A stretch of DNA of 64,000 nt from Symbiodinium microadriaticum (lineage: Eukaryota; Sar; Dinophyceae; Suessiales; Symbiodiniaceae). Below are positions 22,829 to 34,289 of this stretch, in pieces. Position 1 is the stretch's first letter; every line of letters begins with the position of its first letter. The notes below the pieces were generated by a model. That model ran no database searches. It was not told the origin of the DNA and was given only the letters and a program-made list of their open reading frames with translations. The translations under genes were made by a program, and so were the position numbers. The DNA is taken from assembly GCA_001939145.1 (NCBI GenBank), contig LSRX01000782.1:181702-245701 (forward strand), written 5' to 3'.

Positions 22829-23140
22829 TCAGCGCCAGACTGAACCTGCTTGACAGTCAGCTCCTGCAGCCGAAACGAAGGCCGTGAGTGCACCATAAGT
22901 TCTTACCAAACTCATCCGCTCACACGACAGTGAACCCAACAGTCTGTCCAAATGTCGCGTCTCGCTCTCTGCCAGGAGCTTCGTCCAACCTGTGCAGGAT
23001 GCTGGCTGGCATCGGGCTTGTTGGGAAGATGCTGCTTCTGCTGGCACTGCTGCTTTGCACGCTTTTCTTCGGCTTCTGGCGCGCGAGTCTGTTGTGTGGA
23101 GAAGAAGAATCTATTGGCGCCGAAGTGCGAGATGTTCAAA
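22829..23140 (-). CDS. Unidentified small exons
   Basis: Two overlapping minus frames: 23139 to about 23010 (TRAPEAEEKRAKQQCQQKQH, charged helix) and about 22990-22829 (HLDRLLGSLSCERMSLVRTY). They lie just downstream of the FKBP gene on the same strand. Junctions not resolved. Confidence 0.25.
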
Positions 23141-23171
23141 GGAACTGCTTTCTTCGGCGCACAAGCTGCTC

Positions 23172-23947
23172 CTAGGCATCGCTCTCGCCATAGTCATAGA
23201 CGGCATCAGAACCCGGGATGAAGTCCAAGGTCACCGTGGCTTCCACAGGCGAGTAGGGGGGCAAAGCCGGCCGACCTGGAGCGGATGGAAGACCTTTGTC
23301 CCCGAAAGCCAGATTTCCGGGAATCCGCATCTTTCGAACGCCTCCTGTCTTCATGCCGCGAATGCCCTCATCCATGCCCGGGAGCAGCTGTCCTACTCCG
23401 AACCTGAAATCCCTTGCTTTGCCCTTCGTGTCTTCGACAATGATTTCCCTCTCACGAATGAATGCCTTGATTTGGTACTGTATACCAATTTGGTCACCGA
23501 TCTGTGGCGATGCTCCAGTGCCAGTCTTTACATCTTCCCACTCCACTCCGCCTGTGTGAACGTCATCGTCATCACCTGCAGGAGTAGTCTTCCAGGCCGT
23601 GGTCACTCCTGACTCCGCATGGCTTGGACCTGCGAAGCCTCCCGCTCCCATTGCCAGAACTGGCAAGAAGCGAAGAGCCTCGGCCCGAGAAATGTCGCCC
23701 TTCGGCACCAGGAAAGCCTGCCGAAGTCACGAAGGAGCAAGCTGACATGGTCAACAACTGCTCTATCCAGGAGGGTGGCCAGGGGGGTCGTCGTCGCAAA
23801 TCGTGTGCTTCTGGAGAGGTCCCAGTTTTTGCAGCTACAAGCAGGATCTTTCAAGGCACAAACTTCTGGTCCAGAGCAGGATTTCCTTGGAAGCTGATAG
23901 TTGCCAAGACCCACAACATAGAGACTTAGAACACACACGTTCAGCAT
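23172..23947 (-). CDS. FKBP-type peptidyl-prolyl isomerase with bipartite leader (plastid, probably lumenal)
   Basis: FKBPs catalyse cis-trans isomerisation of Xaa-Pro bonds. The FKBP fold is complete in residues about 115-225: GVEWEDVKTGTG, GDQIGIQYQIKA, FRFGVGQLLPGMDEGIRGM, RKMRIPGNLAFGDKG, VEATVTLDFIPG. Upstream, an ATG at 23947 begins a hydrophobic segment (MLNVCVLSLYVVGLGN). A 62-nt intron with a GC donor (23718-23779; AG|G acceptor) joins it in phase to AFLVPKGDISRAEALRF. A second hydrophobic stretch with an A-x-A-like end (PVLAMGAGGFAGPSHA) follows. Signal peptide, an FxVP-like motif and a second hydrophobic region are what dinoflagellate lumenal proteins carry. Total 237 residues. An alternative GT donor at A|GTTGTT would shorten the intron. 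Localisation is inference. Confidence 0.85.
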
Positions 23948-23999
23948 TCTTCGCGGGTATCCCGGCACCACTCAACGCCGATCCTGCAGGACACCGGCT

Positions 24000-24820
24000 T
24001 GTGCTCCGTCAATTCAAGGAGCCCAAACTTGACGGTAAGGTATTTTAATAGACCCTAGCTTCGTACTGCAAAGGCAGCTGCTTTCTTTGTGCAAAGCACG
24101 CCTGAGCTTATGGATCAGGATTTCTTGCACGCCTAATCCTTGGCCGGCAAACAACCCAAACCGGCAATTCGCTGCAACTTCAGCTTTCGACTCCGGGCAT
24201 AGGCATCTGAGCGCCCGCAGCCTAAATAACGATTCAAAAGCGTCCAAGAACCAAAGCTTCCCCCTCTGCCCCTTACAACAACTGCGGTCTGCACTCGGAA
24301 TACCGGTGCAACCTTTCGGAGATATGACAAAATTCTGGCTACTTCCCTTCTGCTCTGCTTTGAAGCACTTCCAAGCCTGACCCGTCAAGACACTGAACGA
24401 CCTGTACCTGTTGCTCCATTTACTACGTCCTTCCCCCACCATGATTGGATGAAGTCACTCATGCATTCAGCCTCGGTCCTAGATCTTCGCTCTACTTATC
24501 CATCCTGGTATGCCAAATGGCAAGGCCAATTTCTTAATCCATTGGCCAAACATTTTCCGCTTATCGAATTCCCCCAACCCCATGGAACCATGGTCTGACA
24601 TACGCATGGAGGAAACACGGCACGGATTCATGGAAAACCCAATACAAACGGAGCAATTTGTGATCTCATCTTGGTGGTGGTATTTGAAGAATGGCAACTG
24701 CACGATTGGATCAGGATCCGACGACAGCAAGCCCTTGTACAAAGAGCAAGGTCTTCGAGTCTCAATTCTGCGATAGCCCTCGGGAAGTCGATATGGATTC
24801 ACACTGTAACTCAGGATCGA
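24000..24820. other. No confident gene
   Basis: Open frames exist on both strands (for example 24479-24802 minus and 24510-24776 plus), but they are opposite readings of the same AT-richer stretch and neither contains a recognised motif. Confidence 0.3.
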
Positions 24821-24826
24821 ACTGCA

Positions 24827-25830
24827 TCAGCTGGACAACAAAAAATCCGATGATTCGTCCGGTGAAAAATACGTTGCAGGAACTAAGTCTGGAAGTTTCC
24901 TTTTTTCCTCCTCTTTCAAAAGTCTGTGTTTGAAGGCGTGCAAGAAAGCATTTACCAGCTCGGTATAGAGCAGGAAATCATGACCTCTGTCTCGTGTTTT
25001 TTTTGCCGGCACTTCGAAGGACAACCTCAACGACACGTTCTCGAAGAGTTGCAGAGGACGGATGAGCATCTCGTTCCGAACCCGGCTCCGTCAGTCATGT
25101 ACACTAGACAAACCTGCGCGAGGCAGGCAAGCTACGACAAGCTTACCCTAAATGTGCGTAGGCGCAAAACCAAGAAAGCAGCACCGACAGGCTAAATCCA
25201 TGTCAGCCATGTGCTTAGGTTTCCTGCCTGAATCAATTAAGCTGTACGTCCCAGGCCTTGTGAAGAGACACTGCCAATAGCACAAGTAGTGCACAGCGCC
25301 CTTGTCGTCGGGCTGGAAGCATGCTTTCAAAGGCTGGCCGAGGAAAGTGGCAAGATTCGATGCCTCTGTGATGCTGTCTTGGGCCAAAAGCCAACGACGC
25401 ATCTGCCCCAAAGCCACTGCTCTGAAACTGTGAAACCCTCAGCACCAGAGTATGCTGGGCTACACTGATAGGCGCGACACATCAGCTTGCTTCAGCAACA
25501 TGTCTCATGCTAAGTAGACGGCTTGATTGCAGCATGCTGCGTGCATCCTGCTCCTGCAGGGGACAGCGAACGGAATCCAAAGAGCAGAGAAGCACTTTAT
25601 GCAGCCGTGCCTCTTTGTCAAGAATGTTTGGAAGATACGAATCCAGCATGGCCTCCAAATCAAAGCAGCGTTGTGTGACCGTTTGCCAAGCAAAATAGAC
25701 GGGGCCAGCGCATACATCTGGGCCACCGGTTCCAGCTCCTTGTCGAGTATCGCAAACATGGACGAATTTACAGGAACACCGAACAGTCGGCACCCAAGAC
25801 TTTAGAACCATATGAAAAGGATACATACTT
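24827..25830 (-). CDS. Unidentified multi-exon protein
   Basis: Four protein-like segments in order on the minus strand: about 25765-25690 (LDKELEPVAQMYALAPSIL), about 25670-25540 (FDLEAMLDSYLPNILDKEAR), about 25425-25240 (ALGQMRRWLLAQDSITEAS, then NLATFLGQPLKACFQPDD) and 25069-24827 (LIRPLQLFENVSLRLSFEV, then a basic helix HAFKHRLLKEEEKRK). The last ends at a stop at 24827. The exons share strand and spacing typical of this genome. No family recognised. Confidence 0.45.
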
Positions 25831-25975
25831 ACAGTTACATACATGCATAATCATGCATATACACATACACTACTTACATCCATGACATTCATGCCTGCAG
25901 GCATGCCTGCATGAATGCATACTTGATCCCACTTGCATGTGCGAATACATGCATGTCGGCACAATATGTATCTCA
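25815..25975. repeat. CAT/ATG-rich palindromic tract
   Basis: TACATAC, CATGCAT and GCCTGCAGGC-type short palindromes follow each other; CATGCCTGCAGGCATG is a perfect 16-bp palindrome at about 25891-25906. Confidence 0.6.
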
Positions 25976-26199
25976 TCGTGACGATGCTACAGCTGCCATG
26001 CCCTGGAGAACTGCATGCATCGTGCGCTCAACTTGGCGTTCCAAGTCTGTCGCCATGCCCTGGCTCGTGGTACACATACGATGTGCAGTGAAGCGCGACC
26101 ACCCTTTGGCTCCCTGCTACTACTTGCAAGACGGAGCGTGCGAGAGCAGGGGCACACAGCCTGCGACGACGACAACAAATATGCTGGCAAGCCGCTAAC

Positions 26200-27125
26200 T
26201 CGATTTCGCCTTGCTTTTCCCTCACCTGCAGCAAAAGCACGATGAGGATCACAAGGAGACACTATGGCCACTGCACCCACTTGCACCCAGCAATGCCTCT
26301 CGCAGAGTTCGCATGACGTGGCCCAACGCATCAATGTCACCGTCTGCCACCTGTACCCAAGCTACATTCCGTGCACTCTTCAAGCGACCGGAAACATTAT
26401 GTTGTTACGCCATCTTGCTGCAGGCTCTCCTCGGTGTGGCCGCTGCTGACGCAAAACATGGAGCAATATTGCTCGCTGACGTGGCGACTATCTGTAGAAG
26501 AACGACTCTTGCTACGCAAGTTTGTCACGGAATTCGGCGTGCTCTGAGTGGCACCTCTCGGCTCAGCTTCTTCATGGTGGACTTGATGACTTCACTGAGG
26601 GCCTCCAGCCGGTGGAATGCCTGGCTGGATAATCACGACACTTCACACGGCAATTGTTCAGCACACCGCCTGCGTGTGCAGCTCACGAGCGAAGGATTCC
26701 TGATTCTTGCATGCACTGGCAACTGACGGCACCTTTGCCAAATGGTTTCAGTACCTTTTTTCGGGCCGGCTCAAGCAACTAGCGCTCACAATCGCTCACA
26801 TGGTTCTCCTTCCAGCGTCCAGCCAGCTCTCGCAGGCTCCGTGCCAGGCTGCCGGCCTGAAGGGAGAGCGCCTCAGCGTTGGTGGTTGACTCCGGTGCAG
26901 ACAAAGTAGAGATGACGGCCTAGCTGAGTTTGCTGCAGAAATTTGCCTGCGAGGCTCCATGAGTTGAAACTCATCGTCCAGACCTTTCTGGCAAGAACCC
27001 CCGCAAGTCACTTCACCGCTCCGGTCACGGCAGACTCCTCTTTGGTAGGGCCACGACGAGCAAAAGAGCGCAGCTTGGCCTGCGAAACAACGACCCACGA
27101 CACCTTCTACCGGGTCGTGCAATTG
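26200..27125 (-). CDS. Possible exons of an unidentified gene
   Basis: Minus-strand stretches with protein character include about 26360-26280 (GDIDALGHVMRTLREALL), about 26610-26560 (LEALSEVIKSTMKKLSREV) and about 26900-26800. They are helical and Leu-rich. Plus-strand frames across the same DNA are also open, so strand is uncertain. Confidence 0.25.
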
Positions 27126-27269
27126 CAGATTTCTGAATTCGAGCTAGACAGTCTCAACACCACAAGGAAACGTATGTCCTCAAACTCATCCAACGTCGGC
27201 TCGGATGCGCGAAACTTCTTGTACCTTGAAGAATACGTCGCAAATCAACGATCGGTACTTAGCTGAAAT

Positions 27270-27550
27270 GGTGGGAATCAAATACAGGCTACAGGTCGGG
27301 TGACGCATCAAAAACAATTTGATAAGCATCAAAAAATAATTTACTACGGTAGCCATCAGAAAAATTGCTAAGCATTTTAAAAATATTTGATAAGAGGGTT
27401 TAGGCTTTAGACGGTAGCCATCAAAAACAAGTTTGATAGGCATCAAGAAAAGATTTGCATGGAGGGTTTAGGATTTTTCAAGGTGTTTATCAATTTTTTT
27501 AAGATGCTTATCAAATTTTTTAGATGCTTATCAATTTTTTTGATGGCTAT
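27270..27550. repeat. AT-rich fold-back element
   Basis: A strongly AT-rich island in GC-balanced DNA. GATAAGCATC at 27321-27330 faces two copies of its reverse complement GATGCTTATC (about 27503-27512 and 27523-27532), and AGCCATCA (27351-27358 and again near 27415) faces TGATGGCT (27541-27548). The two halves can pair over roughly 100 bp each. No ORF of note. It resembles a small non-autonomous fold-back or MITE-like element. Confidence 0.65.
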
Positions 27551-27599
27551 GCCCTACAGGTCACTCTTCGTCAATGTCGCAGTTCCAAAGCCAGCTCCA

Positions 27600-28290
27600 A
27601 CGCTCAAACTGCTTAAGGTACTTGTTCTTGCCATCTCGAGCCTCTCATGTCTGAGCATGTCTGAAACACGAAAGCTGCACCAAGGCGCGTCTCTCAGGCA
27701 ACCACACTTTGTATGCTGCCAGTGAGAAGTAAAACCACCTGCCGAAATTGCAAATCGCTGGCGTAAACTGAGATGGGACTCGGCCTTCAATATCTCTTTG
27801 TCCTGTGCCACTCGGTCGTAGAAGGTTCCCTGCGCCCTGTGCTGGTGCAGAAGCGATGTGTCAAGCAGTCCGATAAGGCATGCCAGCAAAGGCAAAGGGA
27901 CGCGAACCCTGTGCCACTGACCGGTGGAAGGTTCGGATTGAGCAGCAGTTGCACCTTAACTCACGAGCTCTCTTAGGGCCTTCCACTCAGGAAGCCGAAA
28001 TGTGCTGCCGGGGTGAGATGACCAAAAGCTTACTTGAATAGCGGGATAGCGAGGCGTTGAACAGAAAAATGAATGTTGAGTGGCCCATTCTCTCGAGCGG
28101 CACGAATCGAGCAGCTCAACACCAGCATTGAAGAATCCCTGGCTGGCAGCCCTGGGCTGCGCACGGTACTTGGGATTGTCACGGTATCCCAGGCCTCGTG
28201 CATCGGATTCTGTCCAACACGCATGTCTCACGTGCACGATGTCCGGACACGTGACGTGCTCCACAACTGCTACAGTGTCCCATGCATGAC
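27600..28290 (-). CDS. Unidentified protein with a phase-matched 48-nt intron
   Basis: The minus frame from about 28290 to 27965 (TCPDIVHVRHACWTESDARG, later GVELLDSCRSREWATQHSFF) runs into CTC|GTGAGT, a perfect GT donor, followed after 48 nt by CAG (intron 27917-27964). The next exon (27916 to about 27750) continues in phase with VPLPLLACLIGLLDTSLLH and QGTFYDRVAQDKEILKAES. No family recognised, but the intron phase supports a real gene. Confidence 0.5.
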
Positions 28291-28501
28291 TGGATGTCTG
28301 CCTCGATCATCTTGGAGCACTTCAGCAAGGCCTTTGGTGGCATTCGTGTAAGTGGCAATCTTGGCACGGAATCACATAACTAGACCACAAAACCTGGTGA
28401 CATGCGAAGACAGCAAACCTCCTCGAACCGCTGCTTTCCTTGCTCTCGTTTGGGCCTCCCCACGCTCCCCGCTCAATTGTTCTATCTTCTTCTTTCTTCA
28501 G

Positions 28502-28526
28502 ATGCACACACACACACACACGCACG
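28502..28526. repeat. CA microsatellite
   Basis: A short CA tract flanked by TTCTTTCTTCAG and GCACGCAAATG. Confidence 0.85.
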
Positions 28527-28559
28527 CAAATGCCGGTGCAACTGCAGGGAACAATAACT

Positions 28560-29430
28560 CTCTAGGATGACGATGCTTCTCACTACCAGCTTCTAGCCGA
28601 GCCAAGAGTGTGCATCAAGCCACATTCTTGGAGCAAGTTTTCGCGGACGGCACACTGTAGAGAACCATCAGTAACGCCATGTTTCAATGTTGAACCCATA
28701 TCCCCGCCGGGCCCTCATTAAAGCCGCTGATTAGCTCTCCGGCTCACCCTGACTGTTTTCAGGTCAGGTCGGTAACCATGTTGAAGCTTGCAAGGTCGTT
28801 CGTTTCACCTCCATCTTACTTAATCAAGGTTGGGATTTGGGTAATCTTGCAGGCGAGGGAGTCGGGTTTGGAACATACTCCTTGTCGGGCTTCCATCCGG
28901 AACAACACATTCCGTTCCTCGTGCACAGAGACCCCGAGACCATGAGTCAAACTCACAAGTGATGCCCACTTTGCCCACACGCACGTGCAACTTGCTTTCG
29001 TCTCTCGTCCCTTGCATACTTACACGAAGACGGGAGATTCGCTTCCCTCCGAAGCCCGGGCATTGTGGCCAGTGTTCCAGCTGGTCTGGTGTGACGGTGG
29101 GCACGGTAGTGGTTCCAGCTCTGGTTGTGTTTGCGTCTGCTGGTTCGTCTAGGGCGCAGGGCTCAATCTCAGGGCCGAGCTACGGCGCCTTCAATGCAGA
29201 GATCCACTGGGATGAGAAAACCAAGCGATGTAAAGCTCGCAAGGTACCACAAGGTGCACGAGGAACGGCTATGCCAGGAAAGAAACAAGCCAGGCTCTAC
29301 CTCATCCTCCTCCGGGCAACTTCACCGCAAGAACGGCTGGGGTGGAGAGGGATCGCTGTCATAGGTGGCAGCAGCCCTCAAACGTTGTCAGCATCAGGGT
29401 GAAGTCTGAGGGGTCATCGGTGGACTCCTA
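28560..29430 (-). CDS. Weak coding candidate
   Basis: The minus frame 28820-29104 (GKRISRLRVSMQGTRDESK and onward) is open and mixed in composition, but no motif or splice evidence supports it. The rest of the stretch has no convincing frame. Confidence 0.2.
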
Positions 29431-31282
29431 GCGAGTCGCCTCATAGAGCAGCGGGTAACTCTTGTAGCCTGGCGATGGAAACTTCGCGGTCGGAGCTGCC
29501 CGTGTTAACGTCGAGCAGCGCCTTGTAGCAGGGGTAGCAGCCACAGCTTGTCCCATCTCTCGGGATGCCACGGAATTCACCAGTTGTCCTAGTAGCTCCT
29601 GCGCTGGCCCTCTGCTGCAGCCTCTGACTGATACCTGTATGCCTCCTGGCGGTGTTGTCGCTCTAGTTGGTTCACTTTTTAGCAGCCAAGACTTCGGTTT
29701 TTTGCCCCTCAAGTCGTTTAGATCATCTTGCCAGTCGCCTCGAGCAGCCGCGTTGCCCTCTCACGTAAGGGACTTTTCCAAGGACTCAGCTTTTCCTGCA
29801 AAGAGCTCCTAGCGTGGCCTCGGAGCTCCGCGGGCTTCGTACCAAACACCTCTGCTGGTTCATCAAGCTTCTGTTGTCCATGTTGCCGCAGGTGACGAGA
29901 ACAAGCTTCCGGCACTCGGGGTGCAGATAAAACCGCGTTCTGCACCGAAAATGCTGTGCATTCTGCCGTCTTCCAGTCTGTGCCCTCGCACTAACGGCAG
30001 GGCTCTGTCTGCGCACCCTCTCTGCTGGTCTGGCTTGTGGTCCGGCTTGGGCAAAAGGAAGTGCAGCAGTCACGTTCAAGGCTGAAGCATGCTCAGGCCA
30101 ACTGTCTCAGGTATCTGCAGGGCTGCCTCCACAAAATTTCACACACAAACAGCAAATTCTGTGTAAACACACGCCATCGCTAGTACATGCTAGTACCCAG
30201 TGGATCTGGTGGTTCGACTGTAGCATTGCACAGGACAAATCTACAAGTGCTGTGGCCCCAGCCACAGCACCACCATTGATGGCACTCTGAATGTCTTCCA
30301 TGGATGGCTGCAGGCATACCTCGGTAGGTGAAAGCTGGTGCCAACGTGCCAGCGATGTCGCCCAGGCACTGGCCCCGAGTCCATCCAACTGCAGCTCCAC
30401 TTCAAAGAACGCCGGCCTAGCCACGGCCCCAGGACATAGAGGAACTCATGAAACATGTGGAGTCAGTATGTAGTATGAGTGAACGGCGGGGTGGAACCAT
30501 CTTCCAACGGGCGAGCGGACAGTCGCTCTTTCACCTGCAGACTGCGCAAGTCGGCTTGCCTTTGCCAAAAACGGCAGCGACCTTGTGCAACGACCGTTTC
30601 GTTGCTGCCAGGAGGGACTGGTACATGCTCCAGTTGTAGTGCGCCTTGACCTGGTGTCTCGATCCATGGACTTGCTCGTGCAGTCAACAGTCAAGCCAAG
30701 GCCTTGATGATCTCACTCTCGGAGATACGACGCACGTGCGCGTCCAGGGGAAACCTTTGCATTCGGATTTGCCAACGGCCCTAGACCTGCAGAGCCCCTC
30801 GCTCTGCCGACACAGACATACAGGCGGAGAGTCACCGCCCTGACCCCCCGCGAGCGGTGTTTTTACCGGGGACGGAGACGAGTCAAAGGTCGAGAGTTCC
30901 TCTGAGAGGCCAGACCGCCCGACGAAAAGTCGCTGCAGGCCGTGGCAAGTGGAACCGCAAACTGCAAAGGCTGAGAGGAGCTTGGAAGAGCGCGCACAGA
31001 AGGCGTAACGAAGCACTACAAGTCACTACAATCAAAGCTGAGTGATGGCCCCAGTACCGCTTGAGAGTCAAGCGCAACTATCGTACCCAGCATGTCGTTG
31101 ACCTTTGCTGCACAGGCACTGCACAGGACTGACGGACGGGGGAACACGGTGGAAACGGCGCTTGCTCTAACAAGCTCCTGCCCATGACGAATTTGGGAAT
31201 CGAGTGCCTGGGGCTACCACAGCAGCCTCAATCTCTTGGTTTTTCGCCACCAGCCACTCCCTCAGCTCTTGCTTCCACCGCT
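29428..31282 (-). CDS. Probable dynein heavy-chain tail region, partial
   Basis: Dynein heavy chains are microtubule motors. In order on the minus strand: 31208-31282 (ERWKQELREWLVAKNQEIEA, GC donor), 30582-30650 (23 codons, AHYNWSMYQSLLAATKRSL), and 30416 to about 30150 (PAFFEVELQLDG, then LSPTEVCLQPSMEDIQSAIN). The last pattern (F-x-V-x-L-x-L, then a Ser/Pro-Ser-x-x-D/E stretch and a helix) resembles the heavy-chain tail just before the linker. Downstream frames at 29428-29945 (GPAQELLGQLVNSVASREMG; SSLQEKLSPWKSPLRERATR) are protein-like but unassigned. No AAA+ motor motifs (P-loops) are present in the window, so this would be a tail-only fragment or another protein with a similar helical domain. 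Confidence 0.4.
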
Positions 31283-31299
31283 CTCAGAACATGTAGCAA

Positions 31300-31940
31300 C
31301 AAAGTCGATTGCTGCGGAAGTCCTGTCTCGGCGCCACGCGTCGTGTGTCGAACATGCCTTTCTTGAATGTCGACCTCGTTTGAGTGCTGTGCCACTATGC
31401 TAGAATGCTACAGCTGCGTTCATGTCGCAACGATCATTTGGAAGTATAAGCGGGGTTGCCAGCTCGTGCTCGGAGAGTCTCGAGAAACCAGGTTGCAGGG
31501 AGTGACATGGATAGTCTCAGGAAGGTGGTTTCGGACGAAGCGTAGGTTAATCTATGTTAATCTCGTGGTTAAGACCCATGCTATATCTCGATAGAGGATC
31601 GAAGTTGGGGGCCGAGACCTTCTTCGAAGGTCCTGCCATCTCTTTTGGGAGCGCTGAACCAAGTAACGTCTCCAAGCGCAAGCTATGTACAAGGCCGTAA
31701 GCAATGCCATGCTAGCTTCACTCATTGAAGCCTGGGTCAGGAGCCGCGGCCTGCTCAATGACACCAGCTCTGGCGAGGCTGCACCACTCGGATGGAAATG
31801 TTGACGGCATTGTCGAATAGCCTTATGCTGCACACTGCTGTCATCATTGAGGCACCAGTGCAGAACTCTGGTGGTAGCAAGGCTCAAACCCAAGCTCTTT
31901 GTTGGCTTCAGCCGGGGTGTGGCTGTACCTGAATCCGCAG
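31300..31940. other. No gene recognised
   Basis: Between the dynein-like exons and the first cold-shock domain. No frame with sustained protein character. A CA/GT tract at about 31950-31972 lies at its edge. Confidence 0.3.
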
Positions 31941-31989
31941 GTAAGCGCGGACACACACACACACACACACAAACTAATGAACAGACACG

Positions 31990-32747
31990 AGAAGCGAACG
32001 CAACCGACGGCAACTGTGCCCGAGGGAGCCACGTTGACGGCCTGTGGCTTTCCCTGCGGGTTCAGCCCGACCTGAGCGGAAACAAAAGAGCGCCAGGCCG
32101 CAGGGCGCAGCAAAACCAGATGCGTGCTGCCGAGATGTAAAGATGTTCGTTCCTTCCTTCCCCTTGCGTTCTCTTGTTGTTCTCGCCCTTCCCGCCTCGA
32201 AGGTGACCATTTGGCCAACGTTCAAGTTCTTCGGCGTGACCTCTCTGCCGTGAAGGAACACATCGCAGCCATACCTTGGATGTTTCTTGGCATGGGGTTT
32301 CGCCTTTGATCTGCAATAGCAGGTCCAAGTGGCCAGGCTCGTACCTGCTCGCAAGCGATGAAGCCATAGTTGTTACCAGGATTGAAGGACTTGATCTGTC
32401 CAATGCAAACTTCGCCGGTGCCTTGGATCCGGTCTGTTCTGAAGTCCATCCATCAGCCTTCCACAAATGCCATCATCTGCATAAAGCCGCACTCAGCATC
32501 TTCTTGACAGGTGGCCAAGAGGTTTTGTCGCTGTCTTGGCTTCCATGCAAATTAGAAATACGTGTGAGTTTTGCAACTCTGGACAAGCTATCGACTCTGC
32601 CCGCATCCACCAAGCGTCTTTGGGCTGCTGCGGCTCCAGCATGACTTGTGCAGTGAGGTCACCCGGGGTGGGCTTCCATAGTTCGTCACAAGGTGCAGCA
32701 TCGGATACCTGAACGAACAGACTTGTTTCTACTTCTGCTGTCCACAA
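31990..32747 (-). CDS. Cold-shock domain A (three exons)
   Basis: Cold-shock domains are small beta-barrels that bind single-stranded RNA or DNA. Exon a1 (to 32349) carries beta-1 to beta-3: GQIKSFNPGNNYGFIACE. Exon a2 (32196 to 32274 or 32310) carries YGCDVFLHGREVTPKNLNVG and MVTFE. Exon a3 (from 32071 down) carries VGLNPQGKPQAVNVAPSGT. Donors are GA|GCAGG and GAG|GCGGG; acceptors end AG. RNP-like aromatic residues (KSFN, YGFI, DVFLH) are intact. A further exon, about 32747-32545 (DELWKPTPGDLTAQVMLEPQ), lies upstream on the same strand and may be its N-terminal part. Start could be the ATG at 32449 or an acceptor at 32421. It is the last of five such domains. Confidence 0.8.
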
Positions 32748-32759
32748 GATCTCTTTTGT

Positions 32760-33760
32760 TGTTAAGCGGTTCTTGACGACTGCGGGAGTTGACGTAATCC
32801 CCGTGCGCGATGCTCATGATTTCTGCACATGCCGAGGAGGTATGGCAGGTTTTCCAGGAAATTGTGTCCTCGATCTACCCTCGGACTGGAAGCAGCTGCC
32901 CCTGACCCGTCTCAGCAGGATCTCCCTTTTTCCGTGTCACCTCTTGTACGGCGGGATAGATATAAGATGTATGGACAAGCTTGCAGGAACACTCGGCCTG
33001 TTGAATTTCGGGGCGACCTATGTCGCTTTCAAATTCGCTCTTCCACAGCCAGCATGCCAATGTCGGGGAAATTGCAGCCCGGCGCCTAAAAACAAACCCA
33101 GGGTCGTTGAAATACAAGCCACCAAATCGAAAAGGAGGAATCGCAGAAAGTCGTCGTCTCACCATTGACACACACACACCGCTTCCGAAAGAGCAGGGGC
33201 AACCTTCGACACACAGTCGAAACAGAAACTAAGAACCTGAACACGCGAAGTAAAGATGCGAACAAGTGGTGATGGTTTCCCCGTGTTGCAGCCGGCACCT
33301 TGGTTTCTGTTACCAAGGTGTCTCGTCTGCTTATTCCCACTTGGATCCAGTGGACGGTTTCTCTTACCACCTTCCTGGACGTGTTTAAGGCCGTTTACCG
33401 CATGAAGGCATGGTCCCTGGTCTTGGAGATGCCCCGTTCTGATGAACCACCCAATGTATACCTCAACATGCATATACGTATCATATGTGTGTATACATAC
33501 ATAGAGACAGGCAGCCAGCCAGCCAGCCAGCCAGCCAGGCAGACAGACAGACAGACGGCACACATTCAAAAATGCTCCGGTGTGCATAAAGCCTCTCTAC
33601 CCTTTCCGGGGCCTGCCGTACGCATGTTGGATCATGGTAGCACATGGGCTGCTGATGCACTAAAGGGCACTGATTCACAACAACTGGATCTGGTAGTGAT
33701 CCTTTTTTGGTAGTTCAACAACCATGGTTCAACCTTACAGGAAGCAGAATTCACAACAGC
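32760..33760. other. Spacer with simple repeats; no confident exon
   Basis: Contains ACAC at about 33168-33180 and CAGC/AGAC tracts at about 33510-33556, the same units seen at 5.6 kb. Open frames on both strands are unconvincing. Confidence 0.4.
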
Positions 33761-33834
33761 ACCAGCATGTGAATGCTGCTGCAAACTTCTTGAACAAGCT
33801 GTGCTTTAGTCGTCTCGCTTAGCACGCATCCCTC

Positions 33835-34277
33835 AGACTGCCGTTGAGCTGCATTCGGCTTCCCTTCACGATTCAGCACTGCATTGAAAGAGACGGTCGA
33901 CCCAGCCACAAGCTTCGATGCTATTTCCTTGCCCACGTATACCTCGGATCGTTCCAGAAGGGACCAAACGATCAACTCTTCACAGCCAGTAGGGTCTCCC
34001 ACACACCTCAATCTTTTCTTGGCAATTAATTACTCAGTTCGTCCTCCTGCCTCGCGCGGTTCGCGTGTCGTAGAACAGGTCTGAATTGAACTTTCCGGTC
34101 TCTATATCAAAAGGATTCTCTCCGGGCCATATTTCTCCTATAGCTAGCGATTTCTCTGCGCACCCGAGAAAAGCATTTCTCAACACTCTGCCAGCTACAT
34201 CTCGGTCCAAAAAGGTCTTGACTTCTGCACACTCGACGAAGCAATGTCCATTTGCGGTTGTCTTGAAAACGCCTTTC
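33835..34277 (-). CDS. Cold-shock domain B (two exons)
   Basis: Exon b1 (34199-34277) reads GVFKTTANGHCFVECAEVKT then FLDRD. Exon b2 (33942 down to about 33835) reads VYVGKEIASKLVAGSTVSFN then AVLNREGKPNAAQ. A 256-nt intron with donor GAT|GTAGCT and acceptor GAG|GTATAC joins them in phase. Beta-3 has CFVEC where others have GFIEC, and the usual VFLH is VYVGK, so two RNA-contact positions differ. It ends in an unassigned tail reaching a stop at 33751. Confidence 0.75.
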
Positions 34278-34289
34278 CTGAGCTCAAAC

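Noticed and set aside
26211..26726. 171-codon plus-strand ORF
   Set aside because: Overlaps minus-strand helical segments; no motif and no splice partner. Strand remains uncertain, so it is not listed as a gene.
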